Origin: Deltaproteobacteria bacterium
GTDB taxonomy: Bacteria; Desulfobacterota; DSM-4660; Desulfatiglandales; HGW-15
Direction of reading: 5' to 3'
NCBI GenBank assembly: GCA_019308985.1
Contig: JAFDHB010000016.1
Span: 1-37,549, forward strand
Length of the DNA: 37,549 nt
Under the pieces are notes generated by a model that was not told where the DNA came from, did not search any database, and worked only from the letters and a program-made list of their open reading frames with translations. Below, piece by piece: positions 25,264-33,846 of this stretch. Position 1 is the stretch's first letter. Each line of letters starts with the position of its first letter. The position numbers and the translations under genes were made by a program.

Positions 25264-25456
25264 TCGTAAAAAGTCCAATTCCCCGCGGAGCGGGATCTAA
25301 TGATCTGCGTTGCGCTTCGTCTCGTTGCGATTTCCCGTCCTCTTAGGCGGGGATCACATGAGATTCGCGCGCTCCCGACCGCGGGATTTCGCAAGCTCAA
25401 CTTGAATACGCACTCGAAGCTTTTTACTTTGCCATCCCAATTTCGACTTTTTACGA
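25264..25456. repeat. Palindromic intergenic element with TCGTAAAAAGTC ends
   Basis: In the 501-bp gap 25180-25680, TCGTAAAAAGTC (25264-25275) is matched by its perfect 12-bp reverse complement GACTTTTTACGA (25445-25456). Imperfect complementarity extends on both sides to about 25260-25280 and 25440-25461. The interior holds GC-rich inverted stretches (CCCCGCGGAGCGGG near 25281). It looks like a small non-autonomous element. No gene is seen in the rest of the gap. Confidence 0.65.
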
Positions 25457-25680
25457 GTCCGCCAAATATGCAGAATATAAACTTTTCTTGCCAATATCAA
25501 CTCTGCTGTCTGACATTCAAACTCAGGCCTTCTTTTCGGCGCAAAGCGGCGCAAAGTTTTCTTGCCAAGATTCGCTTTCCTGTGGCATTATATTTTCCAA
25601 GTTTTTCAGGCCCACCCGCGAGATCAGCTGCCCTTTGACCCAATATTCTTATTCTGGGTCTATGGAAAAGGAGCCCGTCC

Positions 25681-26448
25681 ATGGAATTTGAAAGCATTGT
25701 TTTTGAGAAGTCCGGAAGTACCGCTCTGATAAAATTGAACCGACCCCACGTCCTTAATGCCATGGACGGCAAGCTCTGGTCCGACCTGGAATCCGCACTT
25801 GAAATAGCCGACAAAGACCCGGAGATCAGGGTACTGATCATCACTGGAGAGGGCAGGGCCTTCTCTACCGGAGCCGACCTGAAGGAGTCCAAGAAAAGAA
25901 CCCCGGAGGAATACCGGAGGTACCTTGAGAATCTTCAGGAGATATCCAGAAGGCTCATTCGGTTTGAAAAACCCACCATAGCGGCCATCAACGGTTACGC
26001 CCTGGGCTCGGGATACGAGTTGGCCCTGGCCTGCGATATCCGTATCGCCGCTGAAGAGGCAAAGATCGGCTCCCCTGAGGCGAGGGTGAGCTCTTCGGTG
26101 ACAGGAGGTGCAATGAGGCTCCTCCAGGAACTCGTCGGCCCGGGCAAGGCCAGGGAACTCCTCTTTACCGCCGAATATATTGATGGTAAGGAGGCCGAAA
26201 GGATCGGCCTGGTCAACAGGGCCGTCCCCCTGGAAAATCTCATGGGGGAAGCGCTGAGGATGGCTGAGAAGATTTCCCGGAATTCTTCTTTTTCCACCAA
26301 GATGATAAAAAGGGGGCTCAACATGGCAAGGGATGGGGCAAGCCTTGAGGCCCTGATGGACTATGAGGTGGAAGCATGCCTTGCATGTGTCATCACAAAG
26401 GAGAGGCAGGAATCCCTGAAGGCATTTGAAGAAAGAAAGCGGAGTTGA
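25681..26448 (+). CDS. Enoyl-CoA hydratase/isomerase (crotonase family)
   Basis: A 255-residue crotonase-fold protein. The oxyanion-hole and active-site regions are GRAFSTGADLKE and INGYALGSGYELALACDIRIA, followed by IGSPEARVSSSVTGGAMRL. Both positions of the hydratase glutamates (the E in GYELA and in SPEAR) are kept, so it could hydrate enoyl-CoA. Other crotonase reactions are possible and the acyl chain is unknown. AAGGAG lies upstream of the ATG. It is the first gene of a set continuing into the ADP-forming acyl-CoA synthetase after 3 bp. Confidence 0.92.
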   Translation: MEFESIVFEKSGSTALIKLNRPHVLNAMDGKLWSDLESALEIADKDPEIRVLIITGEGRAFSTGADLKESKKRTPEEYRRYLENLQEISRRLIRFEKPTIAAINGYALGSGYELALACDIRIAAEEAKIGSPEARVSSSVTGGAMRLLQELVGPGKARELLFTAEYIDGKEAERIGLVNRAVPLENLMGEALRMAEKISRNSSFSTKMIKRGLNMARDGASLEALMDYEVEACLACVITKERQESLKAFEERKRS

Positions 26449-26451
26449 CCA

Positions 26452-28599
26452 ATGGGTCTTGACCGGATACTGAACGCAGAATCCGTTGCAATTGTCGGGG
26501 CGTCAAAGAACGAAACCAAGAGGGGCTACCAGGCCATCAAGACCTTGATTGACGAAGGATTTGAGGGCCTGATCTATCCTGTAAATCCCAAGGAAGACAA
26601 GATACTTGGTTTCAAATGCTACAAGAGGGTCGCAGATATCCAGGACCCCGTTGATGTAGCCCTCATCACCACCCCTGCAAAGACGATCCCCGGGGTATTG
26701 GAAGACTGCGGCAAGAAGGGCGTGCCGGGCGCTGTGATAATCGCCGGTGGATTCGGAGAGCTGGGAAGGGAAGGGAAAAGGCTCGAGAACGAAATAATAG
26801 AGGTGGCCAGGAAATACGGCATCCGGGTGATCGGTCCCAATACCTCCGGCATAATGAACCTCAAGAGCGGGCTCAACCTGGTGGGACTTCATGATACACC
26901 CCGGGGGGATATCGCCCTTCTCACCCAGAGCGGGAACATGGCCCTGACCCTGATTACCGAGGCAAAACTCAAGAGCAACAAGGGGATCTCCTACTACGTA
27001 GGCGTCGGCAATGAAGCTGATATAAGATTTCACGAGTATCTTGAATTCTTCCGCAAGGACCCGGATACCAAGGCCATTTTGATGTACGTGGAAGGCATGA
27101 AAGACGGCCGTAGATTTCTCCAGCAGGCTTACAGGACCACGACCGAAAAGCCCATCGTTCTGCTCAAGGGCGGCCGCTCATCCATGGGCAAGAAATCCGC
27201 TGGATCCCACACTGGTGCCCTCGCAGGCCTGTCAGAAGTAGCAAAGGGGGCCTTCCAACGGGCCGGAATTGTCGTGATCGACAACTCTGATGAACTCTTT
27301 CCTGCTGCAGAGACCCTTTCCAACCTCCCCACCATCAAGAACAGGAGTGTGGCCATACTTGCCGACGGCGGAGGACACGCGACCATTGCGGCGGACATAT
27401 TGACCGACCTGGGTGTACGAATCCCCGAGTTACACGAAAAGACCCAGGCCAAGCTGAAAAGGATACTTCCATTCACTGCTTCGGTCAGAAACCCAATCGA
27501 TGTGGCCGGCGGCACTGACTCAGACCCGGGCATCTTTGCCGATTGCGCCGAGGAAATCCTGAAAGACCATAACATAGGGGGTCTTCTCGTAGTAGGCCTT
27601 TTTGGAGGCTACGGCAAGCGTTTTGCGGAAACCCTGGGACTGGTGGAGGAGGACACGGCCCACAGGATGGGCAAGCTCCTCAGGAAGAGGAAGAAGCCGA
27701 TCGTGTTTCACAGCCTCTATGCATCGGAAAAGACCCACCCCCTTGAACTCCTTCGCTATTACAATATCCCGGTCTATGATTCCCTGGATATCGCTTGCAA
27801 GTGTATCGGTGTACTGGCAGATTACGGGAATTACCTGAAAAGTTATCACGCTAGGACAAATTTTGTCTTGAACTGGGGTGAGAGGGCAAAACCCTGGGGT
27901 AAGAGGATCATCAAGAAGGCAAGGGAAGAGGGTCGCGCGATATTGATGGAACATGAAGCCAAAAGGCTCTTGAGTCTTCATGGCGGTCCCCATCCACAGG
28001 ACATATTGGCAAGGACCGAAGAGGAGGCCGTAAAGGCATTCCGGGTGATCAACGGAAGGGTCGCCCTCAAGATAGCCTCACCGGACATACTCCACAAGAG
28101 CGATGCAGGAGGAGTGAAGCTTGACCTGGGAACCGAGGATGAAGCAAGAGAGGCCTTTAGGGAGATTAGGGAGAATGCCCTTAAATTTCGTCCGGATGCT
28201 GATATAAGGGGTTGCCTGGTCTGTCCAATGGCGGTTGAAGGCACAGAAGTAATCGTTGGGACAAAGATCGACGATCAGTTCGGCCCGGTCATCATGTACG
28301 GCCTCGGCGGTGTTATGGTAGAAATCCTGAGGGACGTGTCTTTCAGAGTGCTGCCCATTTCCAGCAAGACAGCGGAAAAGATGATTCAGGAAACAAAATC
28401 CTACCCTATCCTCAACGGCTTCAGGGGTCGTCCCCCCTGTGACAGGAGATCCCTCAGGAGGCTCCTGTTGGCGGTGTCAGAACTGGTGGAGGCCTATCCT
28501 GAAATACAGGAGACGGACTTCAACCCGATCATGGTCTACGAAAAGGGCCTGAGCGTCCTGGATGCCCGAATAATACTAAAGAAAGACGAAAACGGGTGA
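26452..28599 (+). CDS. Acetate/acyl--CoA ligase (ADP-forming), fused alpha-beta
   Basis: Converts acyl-CoA, ADP and phosphate to free acid, CoA and ATP (or the reverse). The 715-residue protein is a natural fusion. It has a CoA-binding Rossmann domain (VAIVGASKNE, residues about 10-130), succinyl-CoA-ligase-like domains with the phospho-His loop SAGSHTGALAG near residue 250, then an ATP-grasp domain from about residue 490 (ALKIASPDILHKSDAGGV, YGLGGVMVEI, DFNPIMVYE). This energy-saving enzyme is typical of archaea and some anaerobic bacteria. It sits between enoyl-CoA hydratase and the Kor cluster, which makes acyl-CoA, suggesting substrate-level ATP formation from 2-oxoacids. The acyl substrate is unknown. 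Confidence 0.93.
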   Translation: MGLDRILNAESVAIVGASKNETKRGYQAIKTLIDEGFEGLIYPVNPKEDKILGFKCYKRVADIQDPVDVALITTPAKTIPGVLEDCGKKGVPGAVIIAGGFGELGREGKRLENEIIEVARKYGIRVIGPNTSGIMNLKSGLNLVGLHDTPRGDIALLTQSGNMALTLITEAKLKSNKGISYYVGVGNEADIRFHEYLEFFRKDPDTKAILMYVEGMKDGRRFLQQAYRTTTEKPIVLLKGGRSSMGKKSAGSHTGALAGLSEVAKGAFQRAGIVVIDNSDELFPAAETLSNLPTIKNRSVAILADGGGHATIAADILTDLGVRIPELHEKTQAKLKRILPFTASVRNPIDVAGGTDSDPGIFADCAEEILKDHNIGGLLVVGLFGGYGKRFAETLGLVEEDTAHRMGKLLRKRKKPIVFHSLYASEKTHPLELLRYYNIPVYDSLDIACKCIGVLADYGNYLKSYHARTNFVLNWGERAKPWGKRIIKKAREEGRAILMEHEAKRLLSLHGGPHPQDILARTEEEAVKAFRVINGRVALKIASPDILHKSDAGGVKLDLGTEDEAREAFREIRENALKFRPDADIRGCLVCPMAVEGTEVIVGTKIDDQFGPVIMYGLGGVMVEILRDVSFRVLPISSKTAEKMIQETKSYPILNGFRGRPPCDRRSLRRLLLAVSELVEAYPEIQETDFNPIMVYEKGLSVLDARIILKKDENG

Positions 28600-28657
28600 G
28601 GCTGGGTCACGGTATGCTGATTTGTGCAGGGCACACCCCCTGATATCATAAGAGGTT

Positions 28658-28876
28658 ATGGCTGCACCCAAAAAAAGGAAAAAGGTTCTCATTGATACTG
28701 AACTGTGCAAGGGCTGTAGAATATGCGTTGCATTCTGTCCTGAAAAGGTCCTTGATCTTGATGAACATGAAAAGGCCTTTGCCTTGCATCCTGATAGGTG
28801 CGATGGCTGTGGCATGTGCGAACTGAGGTGCCCTGACCTTGCCATAGAAATGGATGACGCAACGCCTGACGCTTGA
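28658..28876 (+). CDS. korD: 2-oxoglutarate-type ferredoxin oxidoreductase, ferredoxin (delta) subunit
   Basis: A 72-residue 2x[4Fe-4S] protein with CKGCRICVAFCP and CDGCGMCELRCP. It is the electron-exit subunit of the downstream KorABC enzyme. It starts 58 bp after the acyl-CoA synthetase and ends 123 bp before korA. That second gap contains the short palindromic string GGATATCATAGGATATCC (about 28898-28915). A ribosome site is weak (AAGAGG close to the ATG). Confidence 0.88.
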   Translation: MAAPKKRKKVLIDTELCKGCRICVAFCPEKVLDLDEHEKAFALHPDRCDGCGMCELRCPDLAIEMDDATPDA

Positions 28877-28999
28877 TCCATTGCATGGGTGCTGCGCCGG
28901 ATATCATAGGATATCCAAAGATAGTGCTCCGTGCATGATTACCATGGATAGACGCTTTGAAAAAGCGATTTTCGAAAATGACGTGGAAATTGCTAAGCC

Positions 29000-30151
29000 A
29001 TGAAGAAGGATAGGATCCGCTTCATCCAGGGCAATGAAGTATGCGTGGAGGCCGCCCTCTATGCCGGGCTGGGGTTCTTCGCCGGGTATCCCATTACGCC
29101 CTCCTCTGAGATCTTGGAGCATCTGTCCGTCCTTCTGCCTCAGAGGGGGGGCAAATTCATACAGATGGAAGATGAAATATCTTCCATGTGCGCTATCATT
29201 GGCGCTTCCCTTACCGGTCTCAAGTCCATGACCGCCACCAGCGGCCCGGGGTTTTCCCTCAAGCAGGAGGCCATCGGCTATGCAATCATGGCCGAAGTGC
29301 CCTGCATAGTGATCAACGTTCAGAGGGGTGGGCCATCTACGGGACTCCCGACCGGTGTAAGCCAGGGTGACGTGATGCAGGCGCGATGGGGCACCCACGG
29401 GGATCACTCGATCGTGACCCTTACCGCCTCCAACCACCAGGATCTTTTTACCATGACCGTTGAGGCCTTCAACATATCTGAAACCTATCGGACCCCTGTT
29501 ATCCTCCTCCTGGACGAAGTGCTCGGGCACATGAGAGAGAAACTTGTTATGCCCGAGCCTGGTGATATCCCGCTGGTTGAAAGGCTTCGCACTTCGGTAA
29601 AGGAAGGGACCGACTATCACCCTTACCTCCCCAGGGAGGACGGGCGGCTGCCCATGTCGGATTTCGGAGGCGTGCACCGTTACAATGTCACGGGACTTGT
29701 ACATGACATGTGGGGATTTCCTTCGGACGATCCCAAGATCGCATACGGACTCCTGCGTCACCTCGTTGATAAGATCGAAGGGCACGTGCACGAAATGACC
29801 CATATCAAGGAATTCTTTGTGGACGACGCTGAATGCCTCCTGATCTCTTACGGATCTTCTGCCAGGTCCGCTCTCCATCTGGTCGAAAACCGCAGGGCCC
29901 GCGGTGAGAGATTGGGGTTGTTGGAATTGCAGACCCTCTGGCCTTTTCCGGCCAATGCGGTTCGAGAGAGGTGTGAAAAACCAAATCACGTTGTCGTAGT
30001 TGAAATGAATATGGGCCAGATACTCCAGGAGGTCAAAAAGGCCCTGGACGAACCCGACAAGGTCTTCTTGGCCAATCGTATTGATGGGACTTTCATAGCC
30101 CCAAGTGATATCCGCAATATTCTCCGCGTCATACAGGGTAAAGGGGTGTAG
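29000..30151 (+). CDS. korA: 2-oxoglutarate-type ferredoxin oxidoreductase alpha subunit
   Basis: A 383-residue alpha subunit: IRFIQGNEVCVEAALYAG, FFAGYPITPSSEILEHL, TSGPGFSLKQEAIGYA, VQRGGPSTGLPTGVSQGD and a C-terminal LQTLWPFP. The QRGGPSTGLPT string is that of 2-oxoglutarate (KorA) enzymes and differs from the MMRGGPGLGN of the first cluster, so the two clusters are not recent copies. Reaction: 2-oxoglutarate (or related 2-oxoacid), CoA and oxidised ferredoxin to acyl-CoA, CO2 and reduced ferredoxin. Substrate is inferred from family only. Confidence 0.92.
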   Translation: MKKDRIRFIQGNEVCVEAALYAGLGFFAGYPITPSSEILEHLSVLLPQRGGKFIQMEDEISSMCAIIGASLTGLKSMTATSGPGFSLKQEAIGYAIMAEVPCIVINVQRGGPSTGLPTGVSQGDVMQARWGTHGDHSIVTLTASNHQDLFTMTVEAFNISETYRTPVILLLDEVLGHMREKLVMPEPGDIPLVERLRTSVKEGTDYHPYLPREDGRLPMSDFGGVHRYNVTGLVHDMWGFPSDDPKIAYGLLRHLVDKIEGHVHEMTHIKEFFVDDAECLLISYGSSARSALHLVENRRARGERLGLLELQTLWPFPANAVRERCEKPNHVVVVEMNMGQILQEVKKALDEPDKVFLANRIDGTFIAPSDIRNILRVIQGKGV

Positions 30152-30154
30152 TTT

Positions 30155-30973
30155 ATGGCCGTGAAGGGTTATGTCCGCAAACGTTTCATGCCTCATATTT
30201 GGTGTCCGGGTTGCGGCCATGGAATCGTCATGAACGGCCTCATTAGGGCCATAGAAAACCTAGGCATCCTCAAGAATAACATAGTAATGGTAACAGGCAT
30301 CGGGTGTTCATCTCGCATTTCCGGCTATATGGACTTTCACACCCTTCACACCATTCACGGCCGAGCCCTCGCCTTCGCAACCGGCGTGAAACTCTCAAGA
30401 CCGGAGCTCAACGTCATCGTGCCCATGGGTGATGGTGATGCAATTGCCATTGGGGGCAACCATTTCATACATGCCGCCAGGCGTAACATCGATATCACTG
30501 CTATCATCATGAACAACGGCATATACGGTATGACCGGAGGGCAGTTCTCCCCTCTTTCCGGCCTGGGCAAAATAGCAACAACAGCCCCCTTCGGCAATAT
30601 TCACGATGCCTTTGACATCGTAGAGCTGGCCAAGGGGGCGGGCTCATCCTTTGTTGCGAGGACTACCACTTACCATGTCACATCCATGATAAAGATTCTC
30701 CAAAAGGCAATCGCACACCAGGGCTTTTCCGTTGTTGAAATTCTCTCCCAGTGCCCCACTTATTTCGGCAGGAAAAACAGGATGGGGGACGCAGTCGACA
30801 TGCTCAACTATTACAAGACCAATACGACCCCCATAGGATCCAAGAAAAAGGAGCAAAACCCCAACCTGATCGAAAGGGGGATATTCGTCCAGGAACAGAG
30901 ACCCGAGTACTGCGAGGAATACGAGAAAATGGTAAGCAGGATCCAGGCCCAAAAGGAGAAGGGGGGCGGTTGA
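30155..30973 (+). CDS. korB: 2-oxoglutarate-type ferredoxin oxidoreductase beta subunit
   Basis: A 272-residue thiamine-diphosphate-binding beta subunit. Motifs are WCPGCGHGIVMN, GIGCSSRI, HGRALAFATG, the diphosphate/Mg site MGDGDAIAIGGNH with MNNGIYGMTGGQ, and SQCPTYFGRKN. It follows korA by 3 bp, with AAAGGGGTG as ribosome site inside the korA end. The C-terminal 40 residues are basic and charged, beyond the conserved core. Confidence 0.94.
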   Translation: MAVKGYVRKRFMPHIWCPGCGHGIVMNGLIRAIENLGILKNNIVMVTGIGCSSRISGYMDFHTLHTIHGRALAFATGVKLSRPELNVIVPMGDGDAIAIGGNHFIHAARRNIDITAIIMNNGIYGMTGGQFSPLSGLGKIATTAPFGNIHDAFDIVELAKGAGSSFVARTTTYHVTSMIKILQKAIAHQGFSVVEILSQCPTYFGRKNRMGDAVDMLNYYKTNTTPIGSKKKEQNPNLIERGIFVQEQRPEYCEEYEKMVSRIQAQKEKGGG

Positions 30974-31054
30974 AGCCCCCGGGTCTTTGGGTTTCATACA
31001 CGGTCATGGCGGCCCGCCAGGACCCCAAAAAATACTCTTTGAGAGGAATCTCGC

Positions 31055-31627
31055 GTGGAATTTGCTGTTGACCGATACAGGATCATATTCTCCGGTTCAG
31101 GGGGCCAGGGAGTTATTACTGCCTCTATCTTTCTTGCGGAGGCAGCGGTACTCCATGAAGGCTTGAACGCCGTCCAGGCCCAGAGTTACGGCCCTGAAGC
31201 GAGGGGCGGTGCCACCCGGGCCGACGTCATTATCTCGGAACGCCCCATTCGCTTCCCCAAGGTGAACCAACCCAATATCCTCGTGAGCTTGACCCAGCGG
31301 GCCTACAATCAGTTCTCAAGGACCATACGCCCTGGTGCCCTGCTCCTCACAGACAGTCATTTTGTTGAAACAGAGCATAAGGTCGATGCCCGTCAGGTGT
31401 CCCTTGGAATGTACAAGGCGGTAATGGAGGAGATCGGCAAACCCGTGGTCTTCAATATTTGCATGCTCGGTGCCCTGCTGGAATTGACAGGAGTGGTCAA
31501 AGAGGGCTCCCTGCTCAAAGTCCTCGAGGCCAGGATACCCGAAGGCTTTCGGGAAATGAACAAGAAGGCCTTTGACCTCGGCCAGAAACTGGCCCGGAAA
31601 TATCAAGGCCCAGGCCGAACCACCTAG
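31055..31627 (+). CDS. korC: 2-oxoglutarate-type ferredoxin oxidoreductase gamma subunit
   Basis: A 190-residue gamma subunit: IIFSGSGGQGVITA, QSYGPEARGGATRADVIIS, and LLTDSHFV. The start is GTG at 31055 with GAGAGG eight bases upstream. It lies 81 bp after korB, a wider gap than elsewhere in the cluster but with no terminator. It ends the plus-strand run and converges with fbp (49-bp gap holding the palindrome GGCCTAGGCC). Confidence 0.92.
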   Translation: MEFAVDRYRIIFSGSGGQGVITASIFLAEAAVLHEGLNAVQAQSYGPEARGGATRADVIISERPIRFPKVNQPNILVSLTQRAYNQFSRTIRPGALLLTDSHFVETEHKVDARQVSLGMYKAVMEEIGKPVVFNICMLGALLELTGVVKEGSLLKVLEARIPEGFREMNKKAFDLGQKLARKYQGPGRTT

Positions 31628-31676
31628 AAGCGGGACGGAAGGCCTAGGCCCTGACAAAAGCACACCCTGTTGGCGC

Positions 31677-32777
31677 TCATGAACGAATCTGAAAACGGTC
31701 TTCCAGGTACTCGAGCTTCTTGACGATCCCACCGTATTCGAGCTCGCTGTAAGGAAGCATGGCATTTCCAAAAAAGCCCTGCCGCCTGATCTCGATTGCC
31801 TTCTCAGATACCCTGCTGCGCACATAATCCCAGAATGGATGGTCGAACGCATCCGCGGCACTGGTCAGCCGGCCCTCATGAACACAGTACGCCGCACAGG
31901 ATACCACAGGGGGACCGTCGAAAAATGAAACCGGGCTGTTCGAGGGGACAGGCATCAGGGGGCCGTTATGGCTCCCGCGCATAAAGCCGGCCACATAGGC
32001 CCCTATATGGAAGGGGGCAAGCACTTCCCCGGTGGCGGGGAAACTGCCCTGGACCCTCACGAGCATAACCGGGTCATCCTTACCCGTGTACTTGCCGGCA
32101 ATATTGTGGAGCCTCGTAGTACTCACAGACACCGCCTGTTCACCCGTCTCCCTAGAATAGATGGCTTCCACCACGAAGCGTTCAGGGTCTCGGAGAAGGG
32201 CTGCAATGTCGTAGAGTTCTTCGGGGGCATTCAATGAGATGACTTTGTCGGCCTCCGTATAAGCCACATCCATTATGTCAAACCGAAAGCCCTTGAACAT
32301 GCCGGGAGATAGAATTAGCCCCGCACAGTACATGGGTTCTGCAAATGCCAGGTACAAGGGCAAATTATAGGCCCCTGGGTCGGTCTTGTCTGCCGCAAAA
32401 AAGAGGAATGGCTCATTCGGACGTTCCTCGAACTCGATCTCTGCCACTGCAGGACCAAGGCCCTTGACATTCCCTGAAAAGGCGTCCTTTAACAAATCCT
32501 GTCCTGCCCCATAAAGGCCCTGATCCCTCGCCACTTCCGTACCGGCCTTAAAGGCGTCCCAGGCTAAACCGTGTATTCTTTCATTCTCTGTGCCCAGATT
32601 GTGAGTGCACAGGATCGCAATGTCATCGCCGGTATAGCTTATCCGGTAATCTATCAACAAACCCTTTTGGTGCTGCCGCACATATCCCTCAACACTTTCC
32701 AGCAAGCGATTGCTCGGCCTTATGTGGCCGCCTATGCTGCCAATATCCGCCTTGATAACGCTAATAGTGGTATTCAT
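31677..32777 (-). CDS. fbp: Fructose-1,6-bisphosphate aldolase/phosphatase (archaeal type)
   Basis: A bifunctional enzyme (FBPA/P, class V FBPase) that condenses triose phosphates and dephosphorylates the product to fructose 6-phosphate, making gluconeogenesis one-way. The 366-residue length is typical. Metal-binding and active-site strings are present: ISVIKADIGSIGGH at the N-terminus, DKTDPGAYNLPLY, and GKYTGKDDP with Tyr230 and Lys233. The latter correspond to the Schiff-base Lys and partner Tyr of the archaeal enzyme (232/229 there). AAGGAGG precedes the ATG and a near-consensus promoter lies about 90 bp upstream. It is monocistronic. Such genes are known in archaea and deep-branching or autotrophic bacteria. 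Confidence 0.96.
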   Translation of the reverse strand: MNTTISVIKADIGSIGGHIRPSNRLLESVEGYVRQHQKGLLIDYRISYTGDDIAILCTHNLGTENERIHGLAWDAFKAGTEVARDQGLYGAGQDLLKDAFSGNVKGLGPAVAEIEFEERPNEPFLFFAADKTDPGAYNLPLYLAFAEPMYCAGLILSPGMFKGFRFDIMDVAYTEADKVISLNAPEELYDIAALLRDPERFVVEAIYSRETGEQAVSVSTTRLHNIAGKYTGKDDPVMLVRVQGSFPATGEVLAPFHIGAYVAGFMRGSHNGPLMPVPSNSPVSFFDGPPVVSCAAYCVHEGRLTSAADAFDHPFWDYVRSRVSEKAIEIRRQGFFGNAMLPYSELEYGGIVKKLEYLEDRFQIRS

Positions 32778-32866
32778 GGGTTTTTCCTCCTTTCAGAAAG
32801 ATATCCTCTTTACTTGCCTTCGCGCTAAGCCCTTCCCCCTTGACAATAGAAATCACTTTAGTCCGC

Positions 32867-32896
32867 AGTATAGAACATGGATCATACCCCTGTCAA
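32867..32896 (-). promoter_or_regulatory. Putative promoter of fbp
   Basis: On the minus strand TTGACA (32891-32896), an 18-bp spacer and TATACT (32867-32872): -35 perfect and -10 near perfect. The transcript would start near 32860, with a leader of about 83 nt. It lies in the 398-bp divergent gap between fbp and the cytochrome gene. Confidence 0.62.
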
Positions 32897-32924
32897 ATGG
32901 GTAAACATCTTGGCCCATCGCAGA

Positions 32925-33030
32925 TCCCCCTATGCGGGGGAGGTCCAAGCCTTGCTTATCCCCAGAGGGGATTTGCTTTGTTGAAAGTTCATTGTCCCAT
33001 TGAAATCCCAAATACCAAATACTAAATTCA
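32925..33030. repeat. Two short hairpins and a 7-bp tandem repeat in the fbp-cytochrome gap
   Basis: The hairpin CCCCC-TATGC-GGGGG (32926-32940) and the hairpin ATCCCC/GGGGAT (near 32958-32972) are followed by four 7-bp units AAATCCC, AAATACC, AAATACT, AAATTCA (33003-33030). No inverted partner of the tandem repeat is evident. No gene is seen in the rest of the gap. Confidence 0.55.
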
Positions 33031-33175
33031 TCATCTTCTACTTAAATTGGTCCCCTGTGGTCTCATTCTTGCTTTGTTTTCCTAATGCCTTGGGCCATTA
33101 AATCCCTTGATTATTACGCAGAAATAGGTTAGAGAATTTCACCTAGAAATAGAGAAGAGGAGGAGGGGTAATTTG

Positions 33176-33673
33176 ATGAATCGAAAATTAATGGTCTGTT
33201 TCCTTGTTCTTTCCTTTTGCCTTGGTCTGATAGTTGTCGATCTCCTTACGAAGGATGCCGTGGCCCAAAAAGAGACAACCCCTGCAACAGCCACGGCGGA
33301 GGAGTCCCCAGCCGATGAGGAGGTGCAGGAATTCGACATAATCATCCTCAATAAGGAGGGTTATAAGAGGGACAGGAAGGGACCTGTCAAATTCACCCAT
33401 TTCAAACACTCTTTGGACTATGGGGTTTCCTGCTGGGATTGCCACCATGAATATGAAGATAATAGCCAGAAAAATCCCAATATCTGGCGACCATGGGGCG
33501 AGACAGATACCTGTGACACCTGCCACGACCCACAGGAAATCGACGTCACCAGTATCAAACTTCAGAGGGCCTTTCATTTGAATTGCAAAGGATGTCACAA
33601 GGCCCTTGCCAAGGAGAAAAAAAAGACCGGCGAATACCGCAAATGCACCGGCTGCCACGAGAGGAAAAAATAG
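33176..33673 (+). CDS. Periplasmic tetraheme c-type cytochrome (cytochrome c3-like)
   Basis: A 165-residue secreted protein with an N-terminal signal segment (KLMVCFLVLSFCLGLIVVDLL, cleavage probably after AVAQ) and a Pro/Thr/Glu-rich linker. Four CxxCH heme sites follow: CWDCH, CDTCH, CKGCH and CTGCH. Extra histidines (FTHFKHSLDYG, HHEY, FHLNC) can serve as distal ligands, as in class III cytochromes c. It probably shuttles low-potential electrons in the periplasm. No partner hydrogenase, formate dehydrogenase or membrane complex is adjacent. The ATG at 33176 has GGAGGAGGGG upstream; the TTG just before it is less likely. Confidence 0.92.
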   Translation: MNRKLMVCFLVLSFCLGLIVVDLLTKDAVAQKETTPATATAEESPADEEVQEFDIIILNKEGYKRDRKGPVKFTHFKHSLDYGVSCWDCHHEYEDNSQKNPNIWRPWGETDTCDTCHDPQEIDVTSIKLQRAFHLNCKGCHKALAKEKKKTGEYRKCTGCHERKK

Positions 33674-33846
33674 GTTCTCCATCTAGGCCGCCTATCAAGA
33701 CCTGTGATGCGCTTATCATCTGAACATCAGGGGTATCCTCAAGTGTTTGTTACTCGCCCCACATCGGAACGCTTATCGAATAAGACATCATATGGACTCG
33801 AACAAGTGAGCACCTGTCAGTGGCAAATTCTCTCAAGGGAGGTCCA

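Noticed and set aside
28904..30220. 438-codon minus-strand open frame opposite korA
   Set aside because: It lies antisense to a gene with clear family motifs and its translation shows no family resemblance. Codon bias of GC-rich genes often leaves an open antisense frame.
33188..33682. 164-codon minus-strand frame with hydrophobic stretches opposite the cytochrome
   Set aside because: The hydrophobicity arises from the reverse complement of charged codons. The plus strand has four CxxCH sites and a signal peptide.
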